DNA from: Candidatus Liberibacter europaeus | Lineage (GTDB): Bacteria > Pseudomonadota > Alphaproteobacteria > Rhizobiales > Rhizobiaceae | Length of the DNA stretch: 61,517 bases | Assembly (NCBI GenBank): GCA_003045065.1 | Contig: PSQJ01000003.1 | Location: 1-61,517 of the forward strand | Reading direction: 5' to 3' | Shown: positions 26,707-36,565 of the stretch, one piece after another | How the letters are laid out: every line of letters starts with the position of its first letter | Position numbering within the stretch: position 1 is the first letter of the stretch | The notes under the pieces: model-generated | Databases searched by the model: none | Seen by the model: the letters and a program-made list of their open reading frames with translations, nothing else | What the model was told of the DNA's origin: nothing | Position numbers and translations under genes: made by a program

Positions 26707-28335
26707 CTAATTATTAATATCAACGGTTTTGAAATTATTATGTCCTAATGGGTCCATAACATAACCTATAACTTCTTTACGAATAGGAACATACACCGTT
26801 GAATGAGCGATATTTAAAACAGGAAGTTGCTCATGCATAATAACCTGAGCCTTTTTATACAATTGAGTACGCACATTAAGATCAGATGAAACACGAGCCT
26901 TCATAAGTAAATCGTCAAAATCTTTATTACACCATCTAGCCAAATTATGTTCTGTTTTATTATTACTGCAACTGAACTCACCCATAATACCATCAGGATT
27001 ACTAATATCAGCATTAAAACCTATAAGTAATGCTTCGTGCTCCCCACGTGCCATACGCGTTATATACTCACCCCAATTATAGGAAACAATATTTGCCTTA
27101 ACACCAATTTTTGCCCAATCAAACTGGATCATCTCCGCCATGCGACGTGCATTAGGATTATAAGGTCGCTGCACTGGCATTGCCCAAAGGTTGATAGAAA
27201 AACCTCTAGGAAAACCAGCTTCTTGAAGCAAAGCTTTTGCTTTATTTGGATCATAAGGGTAATCTTTAATTTCAGAATTATATCCCCAAAGTGTTGGAGG
27301 TATAATGTTTGTCGCTTTTTGAGCTTTATTTTGATAAACTGACTCAATAATATCATCCTTATTAATGGCCATTGTCAGCGCTTGGCGAACTTTTATATTT
27401 CCTAAAGGATTCTTTTCAGTATTATACGCCATAAATCCAACATTCATCCCTGGTTGTTCCAGTAATACCACTTGTTTATTTTTTCTAATGTTATCAATAT
27501 CAGGCGGGTTTGGCTGACTCATAACTTGACACTCATTTTTTTGCAATTTTGCATATCGCACTGTAGCATCTGGAGTAATTGAGAATATTAGGCGGTCTAT
27601 TTTAGGCTTACCTTCCCAATAATTAATATTGGCATTATATAGTATGCGTGAATCCTTCTGATATTTAATCAATTGGAACGGCCCAGTACCAATCGGATCA
27701 AGATCAATTTGCTCTGGCTTACCTCTTTTTAGTAATATGTCAGCATATTCTGCCGATAGGATAGAAGCACAACCCATCGCAATAAGAGACAAAAAGATAG
27801 AATCCGGCCTATTAAGAACAAAACGAACAGTATAATCATCAACCTTTTCTATTTTATCAATGAGTGTATTCATACCATAGGTAACAAAAGATTGATAGTT
27901 TCCACCAGAAACATTATGGTATGGATGATTAGGATCCTTTTGCCTCATAAAACTAAAAATTACATCATCGGCATTTAATTCACGACTTGGTTTAAAATGT
28001 TTGTTAGAATGCCATTTTACGCCCCTACGCAAATGGAAATCGTATATTTTTTCACTATCATCTATCGTCCAGCGCTCAGCCAATCCTGGCTCTATTTCTG
28101 TAGAACCTAATTTAAATTCTACCAGACGGTTATAAAGAGGAACACCAATAGCATCATTTTCTATCGCCGTATTATTGAATTGCGGATTAAACTTTCCATT
28201 AGGTGAACCTTCAGAACAAAAAACCAAAGTTTTTACTTTCGAACCACTACTTGCTTGCAAACTACTACTAGAAGACAACAAACTGGTTAATGCGATAATA
28301 GATTGCAAAGCCAGTATTTTCTTGGAGGCAAACAC
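26707..28335 (-). CDS. dppA: Dipeptide/oligopeptide ABC transporter substrate-binding protein
   Basis: A periplasmic SBP_bac_5 protein of 542 aa. Start taken at GTG 28335, because GGGAG lies 7 bases before it and it gives a normal signal peptide (KKILALQSIIALTSLLSSSS); upstream TTG or ATG codons have no ribosome site. Family blocks: GVPLYNRLVEF, RRGVKWHSN, ADDVIFSF and DPIGTGPFQL. The open frame is intact although the permease next to it is truncated, so it may be newly orphaned, used by another transporter, or decaying. Confidence 0.9.
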   Translation of the reverse strand: MFASKKILALQSIIALTSLLSSSSSLQASSGSKVKTLVFCSEGSPNGKFNPQFNNTAIENDAIGVPLYNRLVEFKLGSTEIEPGLAERWTIDDSEKIYDFHLRRGVKWHSNKHFKPSRELNADDVIFSFMRQKDPNHPYHNVSGGNYQSFVTYGMNTLIDKIEKVDDYTVRFVLNRPDSIFLSLIAMGCASILSAEYADILLKRGKPEQIDLDPIGTGPFQLIKYQKDSRILYNANINYWEGKPKIDRLIFSITPDATVRYAKLQKNECQVMSQPNPPDIDNIRKNKQVVLLEQPGMNVGFMAYNTEKNPLGNIKVRQALTMAINKDDIIESVYQNKAQKATNIIPPTLWGYNSEIKDYPYDPNKAKALLQEAGFPRGFSINLWAMPVQRPYNPNARRMAEMIQFDWAKIGVKANIVSYNWGEYITRMARGEHEALLIGFNADISNPDGIMGEFSCSNNKTEHNLARWCNKDFDDLLMKARVSSDLNVRTQLYKKAQVIMHEQLPVLNIAHSTVYVPIRKEVIGYVMDPLGHNNFKTVDINN

Positions 28336-28689
28336 CTGAATACTCCCATTAATGTAATTTTGAAAAAATATACCTACAACTAAGAGTTTGTTTAAATCAA
28401 TAAACAATGTCAATACTTTTACAAATTATTAATAATTTATAATAGAATACAATTATATTTTTACTATTAATTGGTTTCAATACCAAAATATATGTCTTTG
28501 AATCCTATACCAAGACTAGTCTTCAATCAATCTGCATAACAAATAGTAGGATGCAACGATAATGATTGCACACCAAACCAATGATTATTAGGTAACATTG
28601 ATAGCCACTTACTAACTTCAGATCATAACGTACTTTTAAGATGGGTCTCATAATTAGCAAAGACAGATAACTGACACTAGTAGAGATCA

Positions 28690-29030
28690 AGCATAGTAGA
28701 TACTATTTTATACCCATAAACCATTTAGTTGATTGTTTACTGAGACTTTAAGCTTAGTTTGAACATTAGCAATTTATATCCTAACCTTAGCTATATCTTC
28801 TTTAAGATATGTTATAACATCAGATAGATCGGCTTTAATTGCAAGAAATGGCAATGTTGTTTCCAACTTTGAAAAGCGGACGTCAACATTATCTTTTTGT
28901 GGTTTTTGTTATACTGATATATTTGTCATATCGTTGCTATACCTATATTAGGGTAACATAGTCAATAACTCTATCCTTTAAACTCTATGACATTACTAGG
29001 GTTCTTAAGCTTTATCTAAGAGGCTTGTAC
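28690..29030 (-). pseudogene. Broken copy of the left-edge prophage coiled-coil gene and adjoining spacer
   Basis: Bases near 28707-28735 share TATACCCATAAACCATTTAG with position 38 onward of this window, the membrane-anchor codons of the left-edge gene. Upstream on the reverse strand comes a charged helical frame (RFSKLETTLPFLAIKADLSD, DVITYLKEDIAKVRI) with stops. Beyond it, ATGACATTACTA near 28990 resembles ATAACATTACTA near 311-322, the spacer before the 109-aa gene. Order and direction match, so this is an inactivated relative of the same prophage segment. Confidence 0.65.
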
Positions 29031-29178
29031 TCTTATTTTTATCTTCCATAGTTTTGTTATATAATTCTAATTTTGTTCTGCACATTATTAAGGGTATGAA
29101 AAATAATGAATACAACGATATTATTACTAAAAACACATAAATATGTACAAAAAAAGCAATATCATAATATTTCTTTGT

Positions 29179-29340
29179 TTATACTAAAACCAAAGACAGA
29201 CCTATATTTATAAGATATAGATATATGAGCCATGTTCTTCTTTGTATAATATTACTCCATGAATTTGCTAATCTTCTTGCTTCATGAAAATCTTTTTGGT
29301 CGTTAATGTATTTTGTATCTAACACAGAGATATTTCTAGT
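29179..29340 (-). pseudogene. Remnant frame, unknown protein
   Basis: A 53-residue frame with protein-like composition (VLDTKYINDQKDFHEARRL, then WSNIIQRRTWLIYLYLINIG) but no start codon. The reading continues upstream in another frame (CLPFYWVRDLIN), which indicates a frameshift. No family recognised; probably more of the decayed phage material. Confidence 0.35.
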
Positions 29341-29946
29341 TTATTAAATCCCGAACCCAATAAAAAGGTAAGCAAGAAGTAATAAAAAAATTTTAAATCA
29401 GATGCTTAAGTTGATTTTTAATATTATTTTAATGTTGGCGAAATACTAGATGCGTTGCATAAAATAAATTTATATTAGAAATAAAACAATCAACTCCGCG
29501 CTTGTAGATATCAATAAAAAATTATCTTCCGCCAGTTGCAAATAAAAATTAAAATAAATTTTTACTAGTGCATTACAATGCTAATCAAATGTATAATATA
29601 ATTATTGACACAAACAGGAGTTGATGAGTGCTTTCTATAATTCTAAAAAATTTGCAAAAAAATTTAAGGTGAGCTCTGATAAGTTCTCAATATTGGATTG
29701 AATCTATTCCCATAAGGGTATTGCAAGAAACATCTTAACTAGTATTTGTAAATTTTTGAAAATATTAAACTATGGAATATTGTATACTATGGGTTATTCT
29801 GATATCTTCAAATATTATATAAATTCTAGATACACAAGGGTCTCCTTGCACGGATATTATTAGAGATAAAATGTGATAAATTATATAAATATAGAAAAAT
29901 CTATATTTATTGTTATATTTCTTTGATGGTGATCTGTTGCATATTA

Positions 29947-29975
29947 TTGACTGATTGATAAGTATCAGATATCAC
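29947..29975 (+). promoter_or_regulatory. Candidate promoter for rplM-rpsI
   Basis: TTGACT (5/6) and TATCAC (4/6) are separated by exactly 17 bases. It would give a leader of about 105 bases before rplM that contains the hairpin at 30026-30050. Pattern only. Confidence 0.35.
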
Positions 29976-30025
29976 TTAAGACTGTGTCTGTTCAGTCCAT
30001 AGAAATCTTAATCTAGAAATGTTCT

Positions 30026-30050
30026 GACATAAAGCAGATTTGCTAATGTC
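30026..30050 (+). promoter_or_regulatory. Leader hairpin before rplM
   Basis: GACAT (30026-30030) pairs with ATGTC (30046-30050), and inside it AGCA (30033-30036) pairs with TGCT (30041-30044) around a GATT loop, with a small AA/A internal loop. It ends about 37 bases before the rplM start. L13 leaders are autoregulated in several bacteria; whether this one is so is inference. Confidence 0.4.
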
Positions 30051-30087
30051 TGTTGTTTGATATGAAATAGTATAAGGAAAATCATTG

Positions 30088-30555
30088 ATGATACCAAGCT
30101 TCTTTCCAAAATTGCATGAGGTGCAAAAAAAATGGCGATTGATTGACGCCAAAGGATTGATTGTCGGACGTCTTGCTGCTCAAATAGCAATTTGTTTACG
30201 CGGAAAAGACAAGCCTACTTATACACCTAGTGTAGACGATGGTGATCATATAGTAGTTATAAATGCAGATAAAGTTGAATTTTCGGGGAAGAAGTACAAT
30301 GATAAGGTTTATTATCGTCATACTGGATATCCTGGAGGCATAAAAAGTGCTACTGCTAGACAAATCCTTGAAGGTCGTTTTCCAACTAGGGTTCTTAGAA
30401 AAGCAGTTGAAAGAATGATTCCGAAAGGTCCACTTGCTAGAAAGCAATTGAAGAATTTGCATATATATGCCAAGGATAATCATCCTCACGAAGCTCAGAG
30501 TCCAGTGCTATTAGATATTGCAAAAATGAATCCAAAAAATTCTAGGAGAAGTTAA
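30088..30555 (+). CDS. rplM: 50S ribosomal protein L13
   Basis: A 155-aa L13 assembling early on 23S rRNA. Family blocks: [40 protein letters not shown] and [18 protein letters not shown] 30088 is preferred over TTG 30085 because AAGGAAA sits 7 bases upstream. rpsI begins 2 bases after its stop, the universal L13-S9 operon. Confidence 0.97.
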   Translation: MIPSFFPKLHEVQKKWRLIDAKGLIVGRLAAQIAICLRGKDKPTYTPSVDDGDHIVVINADKVEFSGKKYNDKVYYRHTGYPGGIKSATARQILEGRFPTRVLRKAVERMIPKGPLARKQLKNLHIYAKDNHPHEAQSPVLLDIAKMNPKNSRRS

Positions 30556-30557
30556 TT

Positions 30558-31055
30558 ATGGAAGATATCGCAAATCTTAAAGATCTCATTGAAAAAGAAA
30601 CTGGATCTGTTATTGGACAGGAAAATGAATCTACTGCCTCACCTACATATTCTCGTAAGGTTGATCAGTGGCAACGTTCTTATGCTACCGGTAAACGAAA
30701 GACATCTATTGCACGTGTGTGGATTAAAAACGGTAATGGAAAAATTACAATCAACAGTATAGATGTAGCTCAATATTTTAAACGAGATGTTTTAAGATTG
30801 AATATAAAACAACCTTTCATATCATCATCTCAAGATGGTACGTTTGACGTTGTTGCAACTGTTACTGGCGGAGGGCTATCTGGACAAGCCGGAGCTGTCA
30901 GTCATGGAATTTCAAAAGCTTTGACATATTTTAATCCAAGTTTGCGACCACAACTTAAAAAAAGTGGATTTTTAACCAGAGATAGTCGCATGGTGGAACG
31001 CAAAAAATACGGAAAAGCTAAAGCACGTCGTAGTTTTCAGTTCTCAAAACGATAG
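30558..31055 (+). CDS. rpsI: 30S ribosomal protein S9
   Basis: A 165-aa S9 with an N-terminal extension of about 35 residues, as in alphaproteobacteria, then the conserved core: [38 protein letters not shown] and the basic tail [13 protein letters not shown] that reaches the P-site tRNA. TAGGAGAAG precedes the ATG. Co-transcribed with rplM. Confidence 0.97.
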   Translation: MEDIANLKDLIEKETGSVIGQENESTASPTYSRKVDQWQRSYATGKRKTSIARVWIKNGNGKITINSIDVAQYFKRDVLRLNIKQPFISSSQDGTFDVVATVTGGGLSGQAGAVSHGISKALTYFNPSLRPQLKKSGFLTRDSRMVERKKYGKAKARRSFQFSKR

Positions 31056-31260
31056 TCATAATCGCATTTTATATTCTGATAATTATTACAATATATGTAT
31101 GATTTGATATAGCGGTAGTGAAAGCTTTGTTTATGCCAAATAATTAGGTTGATCGTTTTAGGTTTTTTATGATTTTGTTTAAAAGCAAATAATTGCTTTT
31201 TAAGTATTTCGTGATAATTTTTGTAAGTGGTTAATATTTTACTATTTACTTGGATCCATA

Positions 31261-32202
31261 ATGTATAAAGTTTTTGTAGACGGAGAGCACGGAACAACCG
31301 GTTTAAAAATTCGTGATCGTATAGCACAGCGCCAAGACTTGCAGTTGCTATCACTTCCGTTCAAAGAAAGACATAGTGTTAATTATCGAGAAGATCTTTT
31401 AAATAAATCAGACGTTGCAATCCTTTGTTTGCCAGATAATGTATCATTAGAAACGATACAAATGGTTGAAAATAGTGGAATTAACACTCGCATTATTGAT
31501 ACTTCAACAGCACATCGTGTTGTAAAAGGTTGGGAATATGGCTTTCCAGAAATGGAGATTGGCCAAGCGGAAAAAATAAAACTTGCACGCTATGTATCTA
31601 ATCCAGGGTGCTATGCTACAGGCGCTATTTCGATTTTACGACCGTTACGAAAAGCACGAATTCTACCAAATGAATATCCCATTAATATAAGTGCTATTTC
31701 TGGATATACAGGTGGCGGAAAAAAGCTTATTTCCCGTATGGAACAGAATAATACTGTAGATTCAATCAACAGTAATCATTTTTTTTATGGACTTGATCTT
31801 GTACACAAACATTTACCAGAAATAACTAAGTACGGACTTATAACACAAACTCCCATATTCTTACCCTCCGTAGGACGTTTTCCTCAAGGAATAGCTATCC
31901 AAATTCCACTATATCTTGAACAACTTTCTTGGAAAAGCAATATAAAAGAAATATATAGTATTTTTCATGAGTATTATAGTTATAAAGGACAAGATGTAAT
32001 ATCTATTATCCCATTGGAAACAAGCAGCAAAATGGATTTGATAGATTGCGAAATGATGGCAGGAAGTGATAAAGTTAAAATTTTTATTTTTGGTTCTTGT
32101 AAATATCCACACATAAATATTATGGCTATACTTGATAATCTAGGAAAAGGAGCTTCAGGAGCAGCTATTCAAAATATGGATCTACTTCTATCTTCTATCT
32201 AA
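31261..32202 (+). CDS. argC: N-acetyl-gamma-glutamyl-phosphate reductase, short type
   Basis: A 313-aa arginine-pathway enzyme reducing N-acetylglutamyl phosphate to the semialdehyde. The NADP-binding start VDGEHGTTGLKIRDR and the active Cys in VSNPGCYATGAI are intact; the length fits the short class common in rhizobia. It stands 205 bases after rpsI and converges with truA, with only 35 bases between the two genes. Confidence 0.93.
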   Translation: MYKVFVDGEHGTTGLKIRDRIAQRQDLQLLSLPFKERHSVNYREDLLNKSDVAILCLPDNVSLETIQMVENSGINTRIIDTSTAHRVVKGWEYGFPEMEIGQAEKIKLARYVSNPGCYATGAISILRPLRKARILPNEYPINISAISGYTGGGKKLISRMEQNNTVDSINSNHFFYGLDLVHKHLPEITKYGLITQTPIFLPSVGRFPQGIAIQIPLYLEQLSWKSNIKEIYSIFHEYYSYKGQDVISIIPLETSSKMDLIDCEMMAGSDKVKIFIFGSCKYPHINIMAILDNLGKGASGAAIQNMDLLLSSI

Positions 32203-32237
32203 CATGTATTATACAATATAAAGAAGAAAAATATAAA

Positions 32238-32999
32238 TTAGGTAGTATATTTTAATTCAGGATATTCCGAAGAGTAAAAATAAAGACCTTCGGGGGGAGA
32301 TAAGGGTCCACATGCCTTGCGATCTTGTGCTTGTAATGCATATTTTAAATCATCTGGAGTCCATTTACCCTCACCTACCAATTTTAAACTTCCTACAAAA
32401 GAACGTATCTGAGTATGTAAAAAACTCCGAGCAACTACTATAATTTCAATTATATTTCCATATTGATTGATATCAATCTTCTCAATTGTACGTATAGGGG
32501 ATAACGCCTGACAATGAACAGATCTAAAAGTAGTGAAATCATGCCTGCCGATTAAATAATTTGATGCCAGACTCATCATTTCGCAATCTAAATACTTTGA
32601 AATCCACCATGCACGTCCTTTTTCAAGGGAAAGAGGAGCACCTCTAGCAATGATACGATAGAGATAACTACGACGAATAGCTGAAAAACGTGCGTGAAAT
32701 TGCTGATCTATAAGTCGTAATTCAAGTATAGAAATAGAATCACCAGCAATTTTTAAATGAGCATTCAATGCTCTAAATAATTTATTCGGAATCCATTTCC
32801 TAACTAGATCAAAATGAGCAACTTGTCCAAGAGCATGAACACCAGAATCAGTACGGCCTGAGCCGTATACTATCACCGCTTCACCTGTTGCTAAAAATAT
32901 AGCTTTTTCTATTGACCCTTGGATTGAATCGCCATTTTTCTGTCTTTGCCAGCCAAAATAGCCACTTCCATCATATTCAATAACCAGATAGTAACGCAT
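32238..32999 (-). CDS. truA: tRNA pseudouridine(38-40) synthase TruA
   Basis: A 253-aa TruA. Catalytic Asp lies in GRTDSGVHALGQVAHF. RSFLHTQIRSFVGSL and the start YYLVIEYDGSGYFGWQRQ are typical. ATG 32999 lies one base after the fmt stop; an in-frame TTG at 33008 would overlap fmt. Order def-fmt-truA is the usual rhizobial one. Confidence 0.95.
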   Translation of the reverse strand: MRYYLVIEYDGSGYFGWQRQKNGDSIQGSIEKAIFLATGEAVIVYGSGRTDSGVHALGQVAHFDLVRKWIPNKLFRALNAHLKIAGDSISILELRLIDQQFHARFSAIRRSYLYRIIARGAPLSLEKGRAWWISKYLDCEMMSLASNYLIGRHDFTTFRSVHCQALSPIRTIEKIDINQYGNIIEIIVVARSFLHTQIRSFVGSLKLVGEGKWTPDDLKYALQAQDRKACGPLSPPEGLYFYSSEYPELKYTT

Positions 33000-33000
33000 A

Positions 33001-33936
33001 TTAACCAACTATAGAACCAGCAACAATAGGACGCCCCAAAAGAAAATCTTTAACATACAAAGGAGAATGACCTCCAGCTCGTTGCAAACGCAAAATGCGT
33101 ACCGCACCTTGACCACATGCTATTGTAAAATCACCATCAATAATTTCACCAGGCTTCCCACAACCATCAACTAACCTAGATTCCAGCAATTTAATACGTT
33201 CAAATTTATTCTTAATAGACATTTCTAACCATGCTCCAGGATAAGGAGAAATGGCTCTAATATGGTTATGAACCTCTTCTGCTGACTTAGTAAAATCAAC
33301 ACGTGTTTCACTTTTAGAAATTTTTCTAGCATAAGTAACACCTTTTTGTTCCTGCGGAGAAAGATGTAGATCATTTTGTGCAAGCTTATCCATTGCCTCT
33401 ACCATTGCATCAGCACAAATAATACTCAATTCGTTATGTAATATTTCAGCAGTAGTATTAGGAGATACTTCAATTCTTTTTACAAGCGCTATAGGACCTG
33501 TATCCAAATTCTCATCCATCTTCATGATTGCTATTCCAGTTTCACGATCACCAGCCATGAGAACGCGGTGTATAGGAGCGGCTCCACGCCAACGAGGCAA
33601 TAGAGAAGCATGTCCATTGTAAAAACCTAGTTTTGTCGCCTGTAAAATAAGACTCGGAATAATTATTCCATATGAAACAACTACAGCCACATCAGCATTA
33701 AAATTCAAAAGCTGCTCATATTCTACCTGTGTAAAATTAATTGGAACGAATGTCTGAATATTTAATTCACTCGCAGCTTTATACACCGCAGAAGGCATAA
33801 TATTTAATCCACGACTTCCAGAAGGTCTAGGTGGCTGTGTATATACAGCAACCACCTTATGAGAAGAAGCAACAAGGGCTTTCAATGTATCAACGGCGAA
33901 AGCCGATGTACCCATAAAAACAATCCGTAATGTCAA
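33001..33936 (-). CDS. fmt: Methionyl-tRNA formyltransferase
   Basis: A 311-aa enzyme that formylates initiator Met-tRNA. Typical blocks: RIVFMGTSAFAVDTL, the formyl-folate site GHASLLPRWRGAAPIHRVL and MKMDENLDTGP, and C-terminal RAISPYPGAW. It starts with TTG (GGATCTATTTTG context, AGGAT 5 bases upstream), matching the usual N-terminus. Between def and truA, 27 bases after def. Confidence 0.95.
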   Translation of the reverse strand: MTLRIVFMGTSAFAVDTLKALVASSHKVVAVYTQPPRPSGSRGLNIMPSAVYKAASELNIQTFVPINFTQVEYEQLLNFNADVAVVVSYGIIIPSLILQATKLGFYNGHASLLPRWRGAAPIHRVLMAGDRETGIAIMKMDENLDTGPIALVKRIEVSPNTTAEILHNELSIICADAMVEAMDKLAQNDLHLSPQEQKGVTYARKISKSETRVDFTKSAEEVHNHIRAISPYPGAWLEMSIKNKFERIKLLESRLVDGCGKPGEIIDGDFTIACGQGAVRILRLQRAGGHSPLYVKDFLLGRPIVAGSIVG

Positions 33937-33963
33937 AATAGATCCTATACTATCACTAAAAAT

Positions 33964-34476
33964 TTAATCATGCAATTTTGCTAATTTTTTAAATCTATCT
34001 TTTACCATATTTCGCTTCAAACGTGATATATGGTCTATAAATAATATTCCATTTAAATGATCAATTTCATGCTGTAAACAAGTTGCTAATAATCCATCAG
34101 CATAGATAACCTGAGTTTGTGAATCACAATCAAGATACTTGACTGTTATTGAAGAAGCACGTTTTACTTCAGAACTATAATCAGGAATTGATAAACAACC
34201 TTCCTTATAAGTGGAATAATCTTTTGATGAAGATAATATTATAGGATTAATAAATACTAAGGGAATTCTATTTTCCGCATCTCCATGTAGGTCAATAACA
34301 ACCAATCTACGCAAAATTCCAATTTGAACAGCAGCCAATCCAATACCACTAAAGTAATACATAACATTTATCATATCATCTATTAGGCGTAAAATATTAG
34401 AATCTATCCTATCTATCGGTTCAGATACTTGTCGTAAAATAGGATCTGGGAAAATAACAAGAGACTTATTTGTCAT
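33964..34476 (-). CDS. def: Peptide deformylase
   Basis: A 170-aa metal-dependent deformylase. Three motifs are intact: GIGLAAVQIG, EGCLSIP (metal Cys) and LQHEIDHLNG (HExxH). It is first in def-fmt-truA, removing the formyl group that Fmt adds. Confidence 0.96.
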   Translation of the reverse strand: MTNKSLVIFPDPILRQVSEPIDRIDSNILRLIDDMINVMYYFSGIGLAAVQIGILRRLVVIDLHGDAENRIPLVFINPIILSSSKDYSTYKEGCLSIPDYSSEVKRASSITVKYLDCDSQTQVIYADGLLATCLQHEIDHLNGILFIDHISRLKRNMVKDRFKKLAKLHD

Positions 34477-35450
34477 GAATCTTCTTTACTTTTACTCTGT
34501 TGAAATAACTAACTGACATAGCACAGCAACATTGCACAATATTTTCTTAAGCATTGTATATTTAAGCCAAAGTAACCTTATATAGTTTAAGTCATCAAAT
34601 ACGTTATCTCGTTATGACATACCACTTCTGCGATGCAAATTAAGTCGTTATTATATTATAGGACAAAGGTATTAAACACCTAAAAAACAAGCTTTATTTT
34701 GCTTATTACGTTGACAACATATAATAAAATCAAAGAATTTGCAAACTAACGCATAAATAGTAAGCATGACTTCTTCCCGACCTCCTCTATATAATTATAT
34801 CAACGTACCAACATTTCACAAACCAGTAACACCACTAAAAAACTGAATTATAACATTATAATTCTAAATAAAAATCCACAAATTGACCACAATACATGGC
34901 TGCAGATATTAAAAAATTATTTTCAATAATCACAATAAAATCCCATCTCTAATAATATTACAAATAAACACAATCATAATCAATAAGTAATACCACTTAA
35001 AATACACATCCAATCACCATACTATTTATAAATATAATATAAATTATTCCCGATAAAATGGCATAATTAAAAATAAAAAAAACATATAATTGAATTAAAT
35101 CTCCGTAAACAATCCTATGAAATACAAGAGTACAAAACATATATTCCTTGACAATTTGTAAAAAAAAGTGTTTCGTTGAGGGGGTAAATACCGATCAATA
35201 AATCTATCATACTTATGACGGCAATTAATCATATTTGTGATTAATTGTATGATTTTGTGGTACTTTTGGTATAATACCACAGCACTTTGGGTGGGATGAC
35301 GTGACATAGAAATATTTATTCCCAACCATTGTAGACACATATTCATAGAAAAAATTTGATGAGGATGGAAACAACCAAACATCCTAATTGAGAGATCAAT
35401 ACGAATTCATATATTCTTCAGTTATAAACCATATTTTTAAGGAATAGACG
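34477..35450. other. About 970-bp AT-rich stretch, no supportable gene
   Basis: A leftward 95-codon frame at 35095-35382 has a partly protein-like middle (SAVVLYQKYHKIIQLITNMI) but no ribosome site or recognised family, and may be a remnant. TGTGGTA/TACCACA arms near 35251-35282 form a 7-bp stem around a 12-base loop. The upstream half holds the def promoter region; nothing clear seen. Confidence 0.35.
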
Positions 35451-35801
35451 ATGAAATGGATTTTTTTATATTTAAATATCACGATTAGTGTTATGTCTTT
35501 TGTTTTTGTCAAGATATCAGTAACACGACAGGAGGTAGTTTTTAATCTATTGAATACAATTCACATACCACATAATATATTTTATTGGCTTGGATTTATA
35601 TGCTACAGTTCAACCTTCTTTGTTTATGCTTTCCTGATTGCTCAATTCCCTCTACAAATCGCACAAACTATTGTAACCTGCTCAATTATAGTAATAATTA
35701 CACTAATATCATCATTGTTTTGGCAAGAGCCATTTTATTGGACAACTACAGTAGGAATAGGACTCATTACCGCTGGAATGACATTATTATCCTTCAATTA
35801 A
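35451..35801 (+). CDS. Small four-helix membrane protein, SMR/EmrE-like transporter
   Basis: A 116-aa protein with four predicted membrane helices (about residues 3-20, 40-60, 65-88, 95-115) and an SMR/ArnE-like ending (WQEPFYWTTTVGIGLITAGM). The family exports cationic compounds or flips lipid-linked sugars as dimers. Start ISVMSFVFVKIS lacks the catalytic membrane Glu of classical EmrE helix 1, so an ArnE/EamA-like or other role is as likely. AAGGAATAG precedes the ATG. Lone gene. Confidence 0.7.
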   Translation: MKWIFLYLNITISVMSFVFVKISVTRQEVVFNLLNTIHIPHNIFYWLGFICYSSTFFVYAFLIAQFPLQIAQTIVTCSIIVIITLISSLFWQEPFYWTTTVGIGLITAGMTLLSFN

Positions 35802-36167
35802 TGTATCATCTAAAAGCATTACATTCATATTTAAATATTTTGAACCTGATGTGCTAATCATACGAGCTTATATACATTATAGAAATTGAAAATTTCACAT
35901 CTCAATATCAAAATATAACCAATGCCTTTTTTACATATACAGCATAATTAAAGCATACATCAAAACACTAATGCATTTCTGCATAATATAAAAAAGAAAT
36001 AAGTAGCACAAGCAGTTGCAATACATCTATCAACTAAATTAGTTCAGCATCAAAATATTTCTATATCATAAAAAACAACAACACTATGATACAAATAGCA
36101 ACTAAAAATATAAACCACCACTTTATCAATCATATTCCCGATAACATCAGAAATACCACTAATAAGA
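35802..36167. other. Non-coding stretch before the tRNA
   Basis: 366 AT-rich bases with no supportable gene or clear terminator. Confidence 0.35.
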
Positions 36168-36243
36168 TGGTGGGCCCGGAGGGACTCGAACCCCCAACCT
36201 AACGGTTATGAGCCGTTGGCTCTAACCATTGAGCTACAGGCCC
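36168..36243 (-). tRNA. tRNA with CAT anticodon (probably tRNA-Ile2; elongator Met possible)
   Basis: A 76-base cloverleaf with encoded CCA. Acceptor GGGCCTG pairs with CGGGCCC, anticodon stem AACGG/CCGTT encloses CTCATAA, and T stem GGGGG/CCCTC encloses TTCGAGT. The anticodon is CAT. The acceptor resembles rhizobial tRNA-Ile, which favours the isoleucine tRNA whose C34 is converted to lysidine by TilS; tilS is present at 51014-52306. The Met/Ile2 choice is inference. Confidence 0.92.
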
Positions 36244-36565
36244 CGTAAAAACAATCTAACTACATCTACATAAAATAATCAAAACACAAGTACATACATA
36301 ACTTGTTTTGCACGCAGGAACAATACTTTATCCTGAATAATTTATGTATTTTTCCAATAGTGGCATTATATATCACCTTCCTAAAAATAAAAGTACTTCC
36401 TAAGATATTTATCATAAAAAATACAAGTCCGATTATTAAATATTCTTAATTATTAAAAACAACCCATTACTTCCGTATCATATATAATAAACTTCATTGT
36501 AAAACGACCGCATATTTTATATTAAAAAGTCAAATGCAACTGCCTTTAGCAAGACATCAAGATTT
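36244..36565. other. Non-coding stretch between mltG and the tRNA
   Basis: 322 AT-rich bases with no gene. In rhizobia yicC and gmk usually follow mltG; neither is here. Confidence 0.35.

Larger units (their letters stand above)
28336..30087. other. 1.75-kb decayed region with prophage-like remnants
   Basis: No intact gene. 28690-29030 is a broken leftward copy of the first genes of this window's prophage. 29179-29400 holds another leftward broken frame. The last 150 bases hold the rplM promoter and leader. Everything else is AT-rich with frequent stops. Confidence 0.5.

Noticed and set aside
35095..35382. Leftward 95-codon frame between def and the SMR-like gene
   Set aside because: No ribosome site or family; Ile/Tyr/Cys-rich; kept only as a possible remnant within the gap.
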